DNA of 64,000 nt from Limisphaera sp. (GTDB lineage: Bacteria; Verrucomicrobiota; Verrucomicrobiia; Limisphaerales; Limisphaeraceae): contig JANWVC010000025.1 of NCBI GenBank assembly GCA_025057755.1, forward strand, positions 62,001 to 126,000, given 5' to 3'. Under the pieces are notes generated by a model that saw only the letters and a list, made by a program, of their open reading frames with translations, was not told the DNA's origin and ran no database searches. The translations under genes were made by a program, and so were the position numbers. Every line of letters starts with the position of its first letter. Position 1 is the stretch's first letter. This document shows positions 39,153-48,347 of the stretch, piece after piece.

Positions 39153-39500
39153 ATGCTCATCATTATCGCAGATTTGGAGGTGTTTTACCGGGTCGGGGTG
39201 AGCGATACGGAGCGCGCCCGACCGCAACGGCTCTTGCTGACTGTGGAATTAGAACCCGGGGAAAATCGTTCGACGATGACCGACGACTTGTCAGATACTG
39301 TAGATTACTACGAAGTTTCCCGCGACTTATTGCAATTCGGCGAACACCGAAGTTGGCGGTTGTTGGAGAAACTGGCTTCTGATCTGGCCGACGAGCTGCT
39401 GGCACGTTACCGCCTGAAAGCCGTGACCGTGGAGGTTAAAAAATTCGTTTTGCCAGAGGCGCGACACGTGGCCGTTCGCCTTTGTCGTACTGCAGCCTGA
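39153..39500 (+). CDS. folB: Dihydroneopterin aldolase
   Basis: 'ADLEVFYRVGVSDTERARPQRLLLTVELE', 'DDLSDTVDYYEVS', 'RSWRLLEKLASDLADELLARY', 'VEVKKFVLPEARHVAVRLCR'. Confidence 0.92.
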   Translation: MLIIIADLEVFYRVGVSDTERARPQRLLLTVELEPGENRSTMTDDLSDTVDYYEVSRDLLQFGEHRSWRLLEKLASDLADELLARYRLKAVTVEVKKFVLPEARHVAVRLCRTAA

Positions 39501-39507
39501 GATGCAC

Positions 39508-39960
39508 TCAACCAGGGTAGCCTCCCGCGATGTAGGTCTCAAGTTGCCGGATGGTTTGACTCTGCTGGTGAATGACCCAGTTGACCAGGTCCCCGATGGA
39601 GACAATCCCCACAACCTTATCGTTTTCCAGCACAGGAAGATGACGAATGCGATGCTCAGTCATGAGACGCAGTCCGTCTTCCACCGAGTGTTGGGGCGAT
39701 ATGCAAATCACGCGTTCCGAGAGAATCTCGCGGACTCGCGTGTCCTTTGAGGAGCGCCCCCGAAGGGCCACTTTCCGCGTGTAATCCCGCTCGGAGAACA
39801 TTCCGACCAACCGGTCTCCTTCCATGACAGGAAGGGCCCCTACATTCTTCTCTGCCAGTTTTTGAATGGCTTCGAACACCGTGGCATCCGGATGGATGGT
39901 CCATACCTGGTTGCCCTTATGCTGGAGGATGTCGCGAATGGTGCCGGTGCACTGGATCAT
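39508..39960 (-). CDS. Tandem CBS-domain protein
   Basis: Two CBS modules: 'VWTIHPDATVFEAIQKLAEKNVGALPVMEGDRLVGMFSERDYTRKVALRGRSS' and 'VICISPQHSVEDGLRLMTEHRIRHLPVLENDKVVGIVSIGDLVNWVI'. Confidence 0.95.
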   Translation of the reverse strand: MIQCTGTIRDILQHKGNQVWTIHPDATVFEAIQKLAEKNVGALPVMEGDRLVGMFSERDYTRKVALRGRSSKDTRVREILSERVICISPQHSVEDGLRLMTEHRIRHLPVLENDKVVGIVSIGDLVNWVIHQQSQTIRQLETYIAGGYPG

Positions 39961-40343
39961 GGCCTGTCCTCGTGAGTGTGCATATGGTTTTACGGGCCGC
40001 TGGATCCGGCCGGTGCTCCGACGACCCTGGACGTAATCTAATCACGACGAGTGTCCTTGCCTACACAAATTTCTGCTTTCTATGGTCAGGAGACGGGAAT
40101 CCAGAGTCCATGGCTGGCCAACCTCCCTCAAGCAGAGGGTGCCGCTTTTCATGCAGCCACAGTTCGCATGGAATGCCGCCCGTGTAGGAGCGGCCTTTTC
40201 CCGAGGTTGACGCGAAAGTGCTTCGCGTCGGACTGGGAGTGCCTGCCGCTGCGATTGTCCCCGCCGGCGGCGGGTGAGATTGCTGCGTCCTTTTGCCCCT
40301 TATACCGACCCTGGGGTAGGCATTGGCGGACGATGACGGCGGC

Positions 40344-42320
40344 CTACGTAGCTTGCATAGGCTTGATATGCGCCAGTTCCTCGTTGGTCAGTGCATTGAA
40401 GACACGAAACTCTTCGACGTGAAGCGCCGGATCTGCCCGAAATGTAAGTTTGCCGAAATAGCGTTTCTCGAGCTCGATAAGGAGTTTTTCGTCCTCGGTG
40501 CGCAAGCGTTCCAGCACTTGGGGATGCACTAGGATGCGCAACTGGAAATCCGACTCGTCGCGAGGACGACGCCGCAACAGCTCGGTCAGTTTGCGCTGAA
40601 TTTCCACGCTCATGCTCAGGGCGCTCTTGACCTTGCCGCGACCTCGGCAGTAGGGACAGTCATCATAGATCGAGGCCTGCACACTTTCGGTGTGCCGCTG
40701 GCGCGTCATTTCCATCAGCCCCAGTTGGGAGATGGGCAGGACGTGGGTCTTGGCCCGGTCACGTTTCAAGCCTTCTTTAACGCGTTGGTACACGGCCTGT
40801 TGATCGCGACGGGACTTCATGTCGATGAAATCCAGCACAATCAACCCCCCCATGTTGCGCAGGCGCAGTTGCCGTACGATTTCATCCGCGGCCTCCAAAT
40901 TCGTACGAAGGATAGTGGATTCCTGATCCTTGCCGGAGGCTTTATGCCGACCTGTGTTCACGTCGATGGCCACTAGGGCTTCGGTCTCATCCACGACGAT
41001 GTAGCCGCCACTCTTGAGGTGCACCACTCTGGCGAAGGCGGATTCCAATTGTTTGGTGATGCCAAACCGGTCAAAAATGGGTACGGGATCGGTGTAGAGT
41101 TTTACCTTACTGACCGAACGCCGCGAAATGCGGCCGATCAACTCCCGGATGCGTTGTTCAGCTTTGGGGCAGTCTACAACAATGCGCTCCACGTCGTCGG
41201 TCAAAAAGTCCCGCACAGTTCGTTCGATCAAATCCGGCTCGCGGAACACACACGATGGGGTGGGCTGAGTGCGGCATCGGTCCTCGATTTGGCGCCATTC
41301 CTCTAACAACCAGGCGAGGTCGCGCACGAAGTAACGCTTCTGTTGACCTTCGCCTGCTGTACGCATGATGACCCCCATCCCCTCCGGGATATTCAGTTCC
41401 CGCAGGATTTTTTTCAACCGCTGTCGCTCCTGAGGATTTTCGATTTTGCGCGAAATACCGCTTTGATCGGCATGCGGTAGAAGGACGAGGAACCGGCCGG
41501 GCAGAACCAGGTTAGTGGTAACCCGCGGGCCTTTGTTCCCGATCGGGCCTTTGGTCACCTGAACGATGATCTCGCTTCCTGGCGGGTACAGACGGGGTAC
41601 ATCCTTTTGCGTAATGCGCGGCCGTTCTCGCCGGCGCCCCTCCCGTTCCACGATTTCTACACCACTGTCGAACGGGTTGGGAATGATATCCCAATAATGA
41701 AGGAAGGCGTTTTTTTCGAATCCGATGTCCACAAAGGCCGCTTTCAAACCGTCCTCGAGATTGCGCACCCGCCCCTTAAAGATGCTCCCGACCAACCGAT
41801 CCTCGGTGTTTCGCTCGATGTTGAACTCTTCCAACTGTCCGTTTTCGAGCAAAGCCACGCGGGTTTCCAATGCCTCCACGTTGATGATAATCTCCTTGTG
41901 AACCTTCGGGGTGGGCTTAAGCAGGCGCTGCACTTTCTGCACGATGCGGCCTGCCATGGCCCGGAGCGTTTCCACAAACCCCTGAGGCGGCGCTTCTACA
42001 GGGATAGGTTCGTACTCCTTTTCCTCCTCCACACGTTCGGGGACTTCCGGATGTGGTCGCCGGAATCCTCCGGACGATTCCGCAGTCGGCGCTGCCCCTT
42101 CCTCGCCTTCTGGAGGCAGTCCGTAAGCCAGATTTTGAGCCTGTTCAATTTCGGACTCATGACGTTTGTCAAATACTTGCTCTGGCTCGGACGGCGGAGT
42201 CGTTGCAGCCGCTCGAGCTTCCTGGGCCTCGGCCTGTGCCTTGGGCGACACCGCTCCCAAGCCTCCTGCCGGGCGGAAACGTAAACTTCGGCGCCTTCGC
42301 GAAAAACTACGTTCGCTCAT
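40344..42320 (-). CDS. rne: Ribonuclease E/G family endoribonuclease with ~140-aa N-terminal extension
   Basis: S1-like 'VGSIFKGRVRNLEDGLKAAFVDIGFEKNAFLHYWDI', 'ALVAIDVNTGRHK', 'IVLDFIDMKSRRDQQAVYQRVKEGLKRDRAKTHVLPISQLGLMEMTRQRHTESV', Zn-link 'CPYCRGRG'. Confidence 0.95.
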   Translation of the reverse strand: MSERSFSRRRRSLRFRPAGGLGAVSPKAQAEAQEARAAATTPPSEPEQVFDKRHESEIEQAQNLAYGLPPEGEEGAAPTAESSGGFRRPHPEVPERVEEEKEYEPIPVEAPPQGFVETLRAMAGRIVQKVQRLLKPTPKVHKEIIINVEALETRVALLENGQLEEFNIERNTEDRLVGSIFKGRVRNLEDGLKAAFVDIGFEKNAFLHYWDIIPNPFDSGVEIVEREGRRRERPRITQKDVPRLYPPGSEIIVQVTKGPIGNKGPRVTTNLVLPGRFLVLLPHADQSGISRKIENPQERQRLKKILRELNIPEGMGVIMRTAGEGQQKRYFVRDLAWLLEEWRQIEDRCRTQPTPSCVFREPDLIERTVRDFLTDDVERIVVDCPKAEQRIRELIGRISRRSVSKVKLYTDPVPIFDRFGITKQLESAFARVVHLKSGGYIVVDETEALVAIDVNTGRHKASGKDQESTILRTNLEAADEIVRQLRLRNMGGLIVLDFIDMKSRRDQQAVYQRVKEGLKRDRAKTHVLPISQLGLMEMTRQRHTESVQASIYDDCPYCRGRGKVKSALSMSVEIQRKLTELLRRRPRDESDFQLRILVHPQVLERLRTEDEKLLIELEKRYFGKLTFRADPALHVEEFRVFNALTNEELAHIKPMQAT

Positions 42321-43534
42321 GGTCGGTTCCCTCGTGCATGCATGTGGATGTTTTGCATCAAGCCCGCGGCGATCAACGAAGCGACCACCGACGACCCGCC
42401 ATAGGACAACAGCGGCAGTGGCACACCCGTCACGGGCATGAGCCGGATATTCATGCCGATATTGATGAAAACCTGGCTGAACAGGAGTGTGACCAAACCC
42501 ACCATGATCAGCCGGCCCAGGCGATCGCGTGCCTGGCGGGCGATCTGCAGACCTCGCAGCAGAATCACCCCGTACAACGTGAGGACCATCACGCTGCCGA
42601 CAAAACCCTTCTCCTCGGCGATCACGGAGAAGATGAAATCATTGTGCGCAGCTGCCCGAGGCAAGAACCCCAGGGCAATCTGTGTACCTTGGCCCCAGCC
42701 TTTACCCCATACGCCGCCCGATCCGACGGCGATGAGCGCCTGCCGGACTTGGTAGGAGCGTGCTTCTTGCAAGGCGCGGGCGCGGGCTTTTTCTTCCGGG
42801 CTTGCACCCGGAGCAGCAAAGTCGCGTCCAAAATACACCAGCAGACGCTGGCGCTGATACTCTTCCAAGGGCACCTGCCATCGGGGCGGCGCATATAATA
42901 AATTGGCTACCAGCAAGACGCCTCCCACCAACGACCCGACCACCAATCGGCGCAAATACACATGCGGCACGCCCGCAGTCCACAACATGGCCAGGGTCGC
43001 CGGACACAACAACAAAGCCGTCCCTAAATCCGGCTCTTTCAAGATCAGCACCCAGGGCACAGCCAACAGACCCAACGCGGACCAAAAGATCCGTGGCTGC
43101 CGCAACTCTTCCCGTGGGCGGCTCAAGAAGTGGGCGAGCATCAACACCAGAGCCAGCTTGGCAAATTCGGAGGGTTGGATTTGCACAGGCCCTAGGTCAA
43201 TCCAACGGCGCGCCCCAAAGCGCACGGCCCCAATCCCGGGGATCAGAACCAAACCCAGCACCAAGACCGTACCCCAGTAAATCACGGGCGACCAGCGAGC
43301 CAAGACGCGATAATCTACCGAACACACCCCAATGGCCATCATCCCGCCCAAGAAGTACCACAAACCCTGTCGAACCCAGCTGCGATCCCAGAACGGAACA
43401 CGATTCAACTCCTCTGTGGCCAGGGTGGAGCTGGCCACAAAGGCCAGTCCCAGTGTCGACAGGGCTAGCACCGGCACCCAGATCAACCAGTCCAGGCGCT
43501 GATGGAGCCGGGTTTCAACGGTCGCGCTCATCAT
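42317..43534 (-). CDS. rodA: Rod shape-determining protein RodA (SEDS family)
   Basis: 'WIDLGPVQIQPSEFAKLALVLMLAHFLSRP', 'LKEPDLGTALLL', 'HNDFIFSVIAEEKGFVGS', 'VTGVPLPLLSYGGSSVVASLIAAGLMQNI'. Confidence 0.95.
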   Translation of the reverse strand: MMSATVETRLHQRLDWLIWVPVLALSTLGLAFVASSTLATEELNRVPFWDRSWVRQGLWYFLGGMMAIGVCSVDYRVLARWSPVIYWGTVLVLGLVLIPGIGAVRFGARRWIDLGPVQIQPSEFAKLALVLMLAHFLSRPREELRQPRIFWSALGLLAVPWVLILKEPDLGTALLLCPATLAMLWTAGVPHVYLRRLVVGSLVGGVLLVANLLYAPPRWQVPLEEYQRQRLLVYFGRDFAAPGASPEEKARARALQEARSYQVRQALIAVGSGGVWGKGWGQGTQIALGFLPRAAAHNDFIFSVIAEEKGFVGSVMVLTLYGVILLRGLQIARQARDRLGRLIMVGLVTLLFSQVFINIGMNIRLMPVTGVPLPLLSYGGSSVVASLIAAGLMQNIHMHARGNRP

Positions 43535-43538
43535 AACC

Positions 43539-45548
43539 TCAACCGCGCTTAGCCCATCCAGTCGCGTTCCGCTGCCCATACTCTTGCAACGCCCGGAAGA
43601 CCTCCCGCGCCACCGGTGCACAGGTGGCTCCACCGCTGCCGCCGTCCTCGACCATGACCGCGACGACAAAACTGGGAGATTCATAGGGCGCGAATCCTAC
43701 AAACCATGTGGTGTATCCTCGCAAACGGCCCTGCGCGTCCATGACCTGCGCCGTGCCTGTCTTGCCGCACACGCGAAAGCCTGGCAGCGCTGCCTCCCGA
43801 CCCGTGCCCTCCGGATCTTCAGTGTCTGCCAACATCGCCTCATGCAAAATCCGCAGATGATTCATCGGCAGAGCCACCGTCCGGCGCACCAAGCCGGCAG
43901 GGAACTGCTGGACGCTTGAGCTCGTCCGAGGAAACGGTGCCTCTAAACGGTCCACTAAGCGCGGCTGCAGCAAACGGCCTCCATTGGCCAGGGCGGCATA
44001 GACCAGAGCCATCTGCAAGGGCGTCACGGCCACCGGGCCCTGTCCCATGCAAAGGTTGGCAGTATCCCCGTCCCGCCAAGAAGCGGAGCGCACCTGCGCC
44101 GGCGAAGGGAAAACGCCGGCTGCTTCCTGGCGCGTAGGCAGCCCGATTTTTTGACCCAAACCCAACCGGACTCCCAGTTCTGCCAAACGTTCCACCACGC
44201 CCGGCTGCAAGCCATGATGCACAAAATAACTGTTGCTGGAACGCAGCAAAGCTCGGCGCAGGTTGTACTCACCGGGCGGCGCCGTGTCCCGGATCTTGCG
44301 TCGCCCCACGTAAATGCAACCGCGGTCGGGCCGTGCGGGGTCCGACTGCACCATGTAAGGTGCCGACGGATTCAGTCCGCGGTCCAAAGCAGCCAGGGCC
44401 ACCAGCGGCTTCAAAATGGAACCCGGGACGTATTGCTCTTGGGTGGCCCGATTTACCTGCGCCCGTAGCAACGGGTCGCGAAGCCGATCATACTCGCCAG
44501 CAGGAAATCCCGTGACAAAGTGGTTGGGATTCAGCCCCGGCACCGATACCAGGGCCAACACATCTCCCGTATTCACGTCCAAGGCCACGACGGCCCCGCG
44601 GACGTTGGCACCCACGCGTAATAAGGCCTGTTCCGCCGCGAGTTGAATCCGCCAGTCCAGCGTCAGAACCACATCCAGGCCGGGCTCTGCCGGACTCCAA
44701 ATCTGCTCGGCCTGCTTGTAGCCAAGATGATTGACCCAGACGGACTTCACGCCGGCGCGGCCGCGCAAAAATGAGTCATAAGCCGCTTCAATTCCGACCA
44801 CCCCGCGATAATCCGGCAAACGATATGAGTAATCTGCTTCCTCACCTTCGGCGGAGCGGTCATCGCGAATCAGATAACCCAACAAATGTCCGGCTGTGGC
44901 TTGGAACGGATATACCCGCAAAGGCAACACGTCGATGTCAGCTCCCTGCGGCAATGCGGGCGCTTCCGCCACGCGCGCCGCCTGCTCCACCTTAAGATTC
45001 ACCAAGACCGGATAGGGCAGCGCCAGTTGGCTCAAATAATGCCGACGAAATCGCTCAGCGTCGAACGCAATGGGATTGCCCAAAACTTCGCTCAACTGCC
45101 GCACGGCATTGCTTACCACGCGCAGGCGCGCCGTCCATTGAAGCTCCTCAAGCTGAGATCGGCTCAACCGCACTGCTTGTGTCACCACCTGCGCCGACCC
45201 ACGCCCAAAGGTCCACAGCGACGCACGGTGCACGACCTCCACAGGACGAATCCGCCCGTACTCTTGACGAAACTCCCGACTCAGTTCCTCGAGATAAAGT
45301 CCCAAATTGAACGACGGTTGAGTATCAGCTAACACCACTCCGGTACGATCCAGAATACGACCGCGGGCAGCTGGTACGCGAACAGTTCGCACGGCTTGAA
45401 TCTCCAGTTGACCTTGGTAGGTGTGGCGCGAGGCCACTTGGATCCACCACAACCCGACCAATAGAACGACCAAACCGGCCAGGACCAAGACGGCTAAGCC
45501 GTTGACCGCTCGGTTGTCGTGCTCGGCTGGATCCAAGAGGGACATCAT
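43539..45548 (-). CDS. mrdA: Penicillin-binding protein 2 (MrdA)
   Basis: 'VRVPAARGRILDRTGVVLADTQPSFNLGLY', 'YVPGSILKPLVALAALD', 'SNSYF', 'KTGTAQV' transpeptidase motifs; adjacent to rodA. Confidence 0.95.
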   Translation of the reverse strand: MMSLLDPAEHDNRAVNGLAVLVLAGLVVLLVGLWWIQVASRHTYQGQLEIQAVRTVRVPAARGRILDRTGVVLADTQPSFNLGLYLEELSREFRQEYGRIRPVEVVHRASLWTFGRGSAQVVTQAVRLSRSQLEELQWTARLRVVSNAVRQLSEVLGNPIAFDAERFRRHYLSQLALPYPVLVNLKVEQAARVAEAPALPQGADIDVLPLRVYPFQATAGHLLGYLIRDDRSAEGEEADYSYRLPDYRGVVGIEAAYDSFLRGRAGVKSVWVNHLGYKQAEQIWSPAEPGLDVVLTLDWRIQLAAEQALLRVGANVRGAVVALDVNTGDVLALVSVPGLNPNHFVTGFPAGEYDRLRDPLLRAQVNRATQEQYVPGSILKPLVALAALDRGLNPSAPYMVQSDPARPDRGCIYVGRRKIRDTAPPGEYNLRRALLRSSNSYFVHHGLQPGVVERLAELGVRLGLGQKIGLPTRQEAAGVFPSPAQVRSASWRDGDTANLCMGQGPVAVTPLQMALVYAALANGGRLLQPRLVDRLEAPFPRTSSSVQQFPAGLVRRTVALPMNHLRILHEAMLADTEDPEGTGREAALPGFRVCGKTGTAQVMDAQGRLRGYTTWFVGFAPYESPSFVVAVMVEDGGSGGATCAPVAREVFRALQEYGQRNATGWAKRG

Positions 45549-45564
45549 CCCACCTTCGGTCACT

Positions 45565-46119
45565 TCATTGCCGGCCTCGGCGAATTTCGCGATCCGGCCG
45601 AAATGTGCCCGGCTCCGGCTTGCGGAAGGCAAACCAGCGTTCCACCTGGCGAAACAGCCGAAACATGAGCGGCGTGGCCAGTCCGCTGCTCAATGCCAGC
45701 ACCGTCCAAGGGACTACACTGTTCCATCCTACCAATGGTTGGCGCCCCAGGCTTAACAACAGTACTCCAGTCAAAAAAGGCACTGCAGCCCCCGCACCGA
45801 AGCCCAGGATGAACTGAGCAAATGTCTGTTCCCGTAAAATGAAGTCTCGTCGCCCGTGCAGCAACCACCCCACAAGGCCGAGCGGCAGACAACTGACACC
45901 GACCGGATTGCCCGAAACGCTGTCTAGCATGAAGCCCCCCAGCAGACCCAACAAAACGACGTTCCATACCGATGTGCGCAACGCCGTGTGCACCATCAGG
46001 GCGGGAAGGAAGTCCGGCTGTGTTCCTACCCATGGTTGCAGACTGGGCGCAGCGGTTTGCACAAACACGCTGAGCCATGCCAGGCAAACGGTCGCCACCG
46101 TATGGAAGCTGGTCAGCAT
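45565..46119 (-). CDS. mreD: Rod shape-determining protein MreD
   Basis: Multi-TM protein 'PDFLPALMVHTALRTSVWNVVLLGLLGGFMLDSVSGNPVGVSCLPLGLVGWLLH' between mreC and mrdA. Confidence 0.85.
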   Translation of the reverse strand: MLTSFHTVATVCLAWLSVFVQTAAPSLQPWVGTQPDFLPALMVHTALRTSVWNVVLLGLLGGFMLDSVSGNPVGVSCLPLGLVGWLLHGRRDFILREQTFAQFILGFGAGAAVPFLTGVLLLSLGRQPLVGWNSVVPWTVLALSSGLATPLMFRLFRQVERWFAFRKPEPGTFRPDREIRRGRQ

Positions 46120-46219
46120 GGCCTGACATCCTCGAGCTGAGGCCTCCGATTGCCGTTTAGGATCTTTTGATAGGCCCGGCGGAGAGGACTTATGCCAGCT
46201 GATTGTCGCTTTTGGATCT

Positions 46220-47029
46220 TCATGGCCATAACACCCACACTTCTTCCAAGGAATTTACCGGTGCAGCCAACTGAACCGTGGCCTCGATGTAGAGCCCATG
46301 CTCCATGGGATGAACGTCCAAAATGCTCCCGATAGGAATGCCCGAAGGGAAAACCCCGCCCAGTCCGCTAGTGACCACCGCTTGGCCTGGGTGCACTCGG
46401 GCGCCTCGCGGCAGATAACGCAACAAAACCAGGTCTCGGGGCAGAGGGTCCGCCGGCACAATGAGGCCCACGTCTCGCGTTTCGTTGAGAACACGAGCCG
46501 AGACACGGCAGTTAGGGTCGCCCACAAGCACCACGCGTGCGTGGAATGGGCCCACCTCCGCAATGCGGCCCACCAGTCCTTCAGGGACTAACACCGGCAA
46601 TGCGGGGGTCACCCCGTCACGAGCACCCAGATTGATCTGCAATGTCCGCCACCATGGGGTCGGTTCCCGAAGTGTCACACGGGCCAGACGCAAACGGTCG
46701 CGCCAGGGCGACTGTTCCCGCCAACCCAAGAGGCGGCGAAGTCGCGCGTTTTCTCGGCCCCATTCGGCCGCTTGCAGGGCCTCCAGCCGGAGTCGCTCGT
46801 TTTCCCGCCGCAGCCACTCATTCTGCTGGAGCAAATCCCGTCGGGACAACACGACCTCGCCGGCTTGCTGCCAGACCTGCTGGACGGTGCCCGCCAGTCC
46901 CAACAAGGGCAAGTAGCACGCACCCACGGTTACCTTGACCTTGGTCGCCCATTCATCCGGCAGGCTTAACAGCAGCAGACTGATTCCAGCCAGCAAACCC
47001 AGGGCGACCGAATGCGATCGCTTCCACAT
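46220..47029 (-). CDS. mreC: Rod shape-determining protein MreC
   Basis: N-terminal TM, coiled coil 'LLQQNEWLRRENERLRLEALQAAEWGRENARLRRLLGW', 'INLGARDGVTPALPVLVPEGLVGRIAEVGPFHARVVLVGDPNCRVSARV'. Confidence 0.94.
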   Translation of the reverse strand: MWKRSHSVALGLLAGISLLLLSLPDEWATKVKVTVGACYLPLLGLAGTVQQVWQQAGEVVLSRRDLLQQNEWLRRENERLRLEALQAAEWGRENARLRRLLGWREQSPWRDRLRLARVTLREPTPWWRTLQINLGARDGVTPALPVLVPEGLVGRIAEVGPFHARVVLVGDPNCRVSARVLNETRDVGLIVPADPLPRDLVLLRYLPRGARVHPGQAVVTSGLGGVFPSGIPIGSILDVHPMEHGLYIEATVQLAAPVNSLEEVWVLWP

Positions 47030-47071
47030 GCCGTTCTCTCCACGCACGGTGCCAATGCCGAGCGCGGGGAA

Positions 47072-48094
47072 CTAACCAGAATGCGTGACGCGTTTGAGGA
47101 ATTCCAAATGTTGCAACACCCGGCCGGTCCCCTCGGCCACGGCGCTGAGGGGATCCTCAGCAATATGCACCGGCAGGCCCGTCTCTTCTGCGACCAACCG
47201 GTCAATGCCGCGTATCAAAGAGCCGCCGCCAGCCATCACAATACCACGATCCACCAAATCGCCTGCCAGTTCAGGTGGACAACGTTCCAAAGTCAGGCGG
47301 ATGGACTCCAAGATGGCGGACAATGGCTCACGCAGCGCTTCCCGGATTTCTTCCGACCGGATGGTCAGGGTCTTGGGCAGCCCTGTGCTCAAATCGCGTC
47401 CCTTGACCTCCATGGTCAGTTCCTGCTCCAGCGGATAGGCTGAGCCGATCCGAATCTTGATCTCTTCCGCTGTGCGCTCGCCAATCAACAAGTTGTAGGC
47501 GCGCTTCATGTGCGCAATGATGGCCTCGTCCATTTCGTCGCCGCCCACCCGCAGGCTCCGGCTGAAGACAATGCCGGCCAAGGAGATGATGGCAATTTCA
47601 CAGGTACCTCCACCGATGTCCACGATCATGTTGCCGGCCGGCTCGTCTACCGGCAGACCCACACCGATGGCAGAAGCCATCGGCTGCTCGATTAGGTACA
47701 CCTCACGGGCACCGGCATGCATGGCCGAGTCCTTCACCGCCCGTCTCTCCACTTCCGTGATGCCCGAGGGCACCGCCACCACCACGCGCGGCGCGATCAA
47801 TTTGCGATGATGCACTTGCTGGATGAAATGCCGCAACATCGCCTCGGTGATCTCGAAATCAGCAATGACGCCGTCTTTCATGGGGCGGATGGCCACAATG
47901 TTGCCCGGCGTCCGCCCGAGCATCCGCTTGGCCTTTTCACCCACCGCCAACACGTTGGTTGTTCCGGCTTCGATCGCGACCACCGAGGGCTCCCGCAAGA
48001 CGATCCCGCGGTCCCGCACGTACACCAGCGAGTTGGCTGTGCCCAGGTCGATCCCGATGTCGTTGGAGAACAGACTTTTCAGTTGCGCAAACAT
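47072..48094 (-). CDS. mreB: Rod shape-determining protein MreB
   Basis: '[30 protein letters not shown]', '[46 protein letters not shown]', '[21 protein letters not shown]'. Confidence 0.97.
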   Translation of the reverse strand: MFAQLKSLFSNDIGIDLGTANSLVYVRDRGIVLREPSVVAIEAGTTNVLAVGEKAKRMLGRTPGNIVAIRPMKDGVIADFEITEAMLRHFIQQVHHRKLIAPRVVVAVPSGITEVERRAVKDSAMHAGAREVYLIEQPMASAIGVGLPVDEPAGNMIVDIGGGTCEIAIISLAGIVFSRSLRVGGDEMDEAIIAHMKRAYNLLIGERTAEEIKIRIGSAYPLEQELTMEVKGRDLSTGLPKTLTIRSEEIREALREPLSAILESIRLTLERCPPELAGDLVDRGIVMAGGGSLIRGIDRLVAEETGLPVHIAEDPLSAVAEGTGRVLQHLEFLKRVTHSG

Positions 48095-48347
48095 GAAATG
48101 TCGCCTGTCCGACCCAACCTAGGTGGCAGAATCCCGCATGGTCAAGAGCATTAACGTTCAACTCGACCAGCCGGAGCGGCTCCTCGTAGGAGCATATCCA
48201 ATCCCAGTCTGAACCGGGATCCTCTGCCACAAGATCGTCCGGTTTTGGTGCCGCGCTTCAGCCAGAAAAGATGCGGGAATTAATCCCTACGGAGCTTCCG
48301 ATTGGATCCCATAGTTCGCACTTTTCCTTGGGGGGAAATCCCTTACT

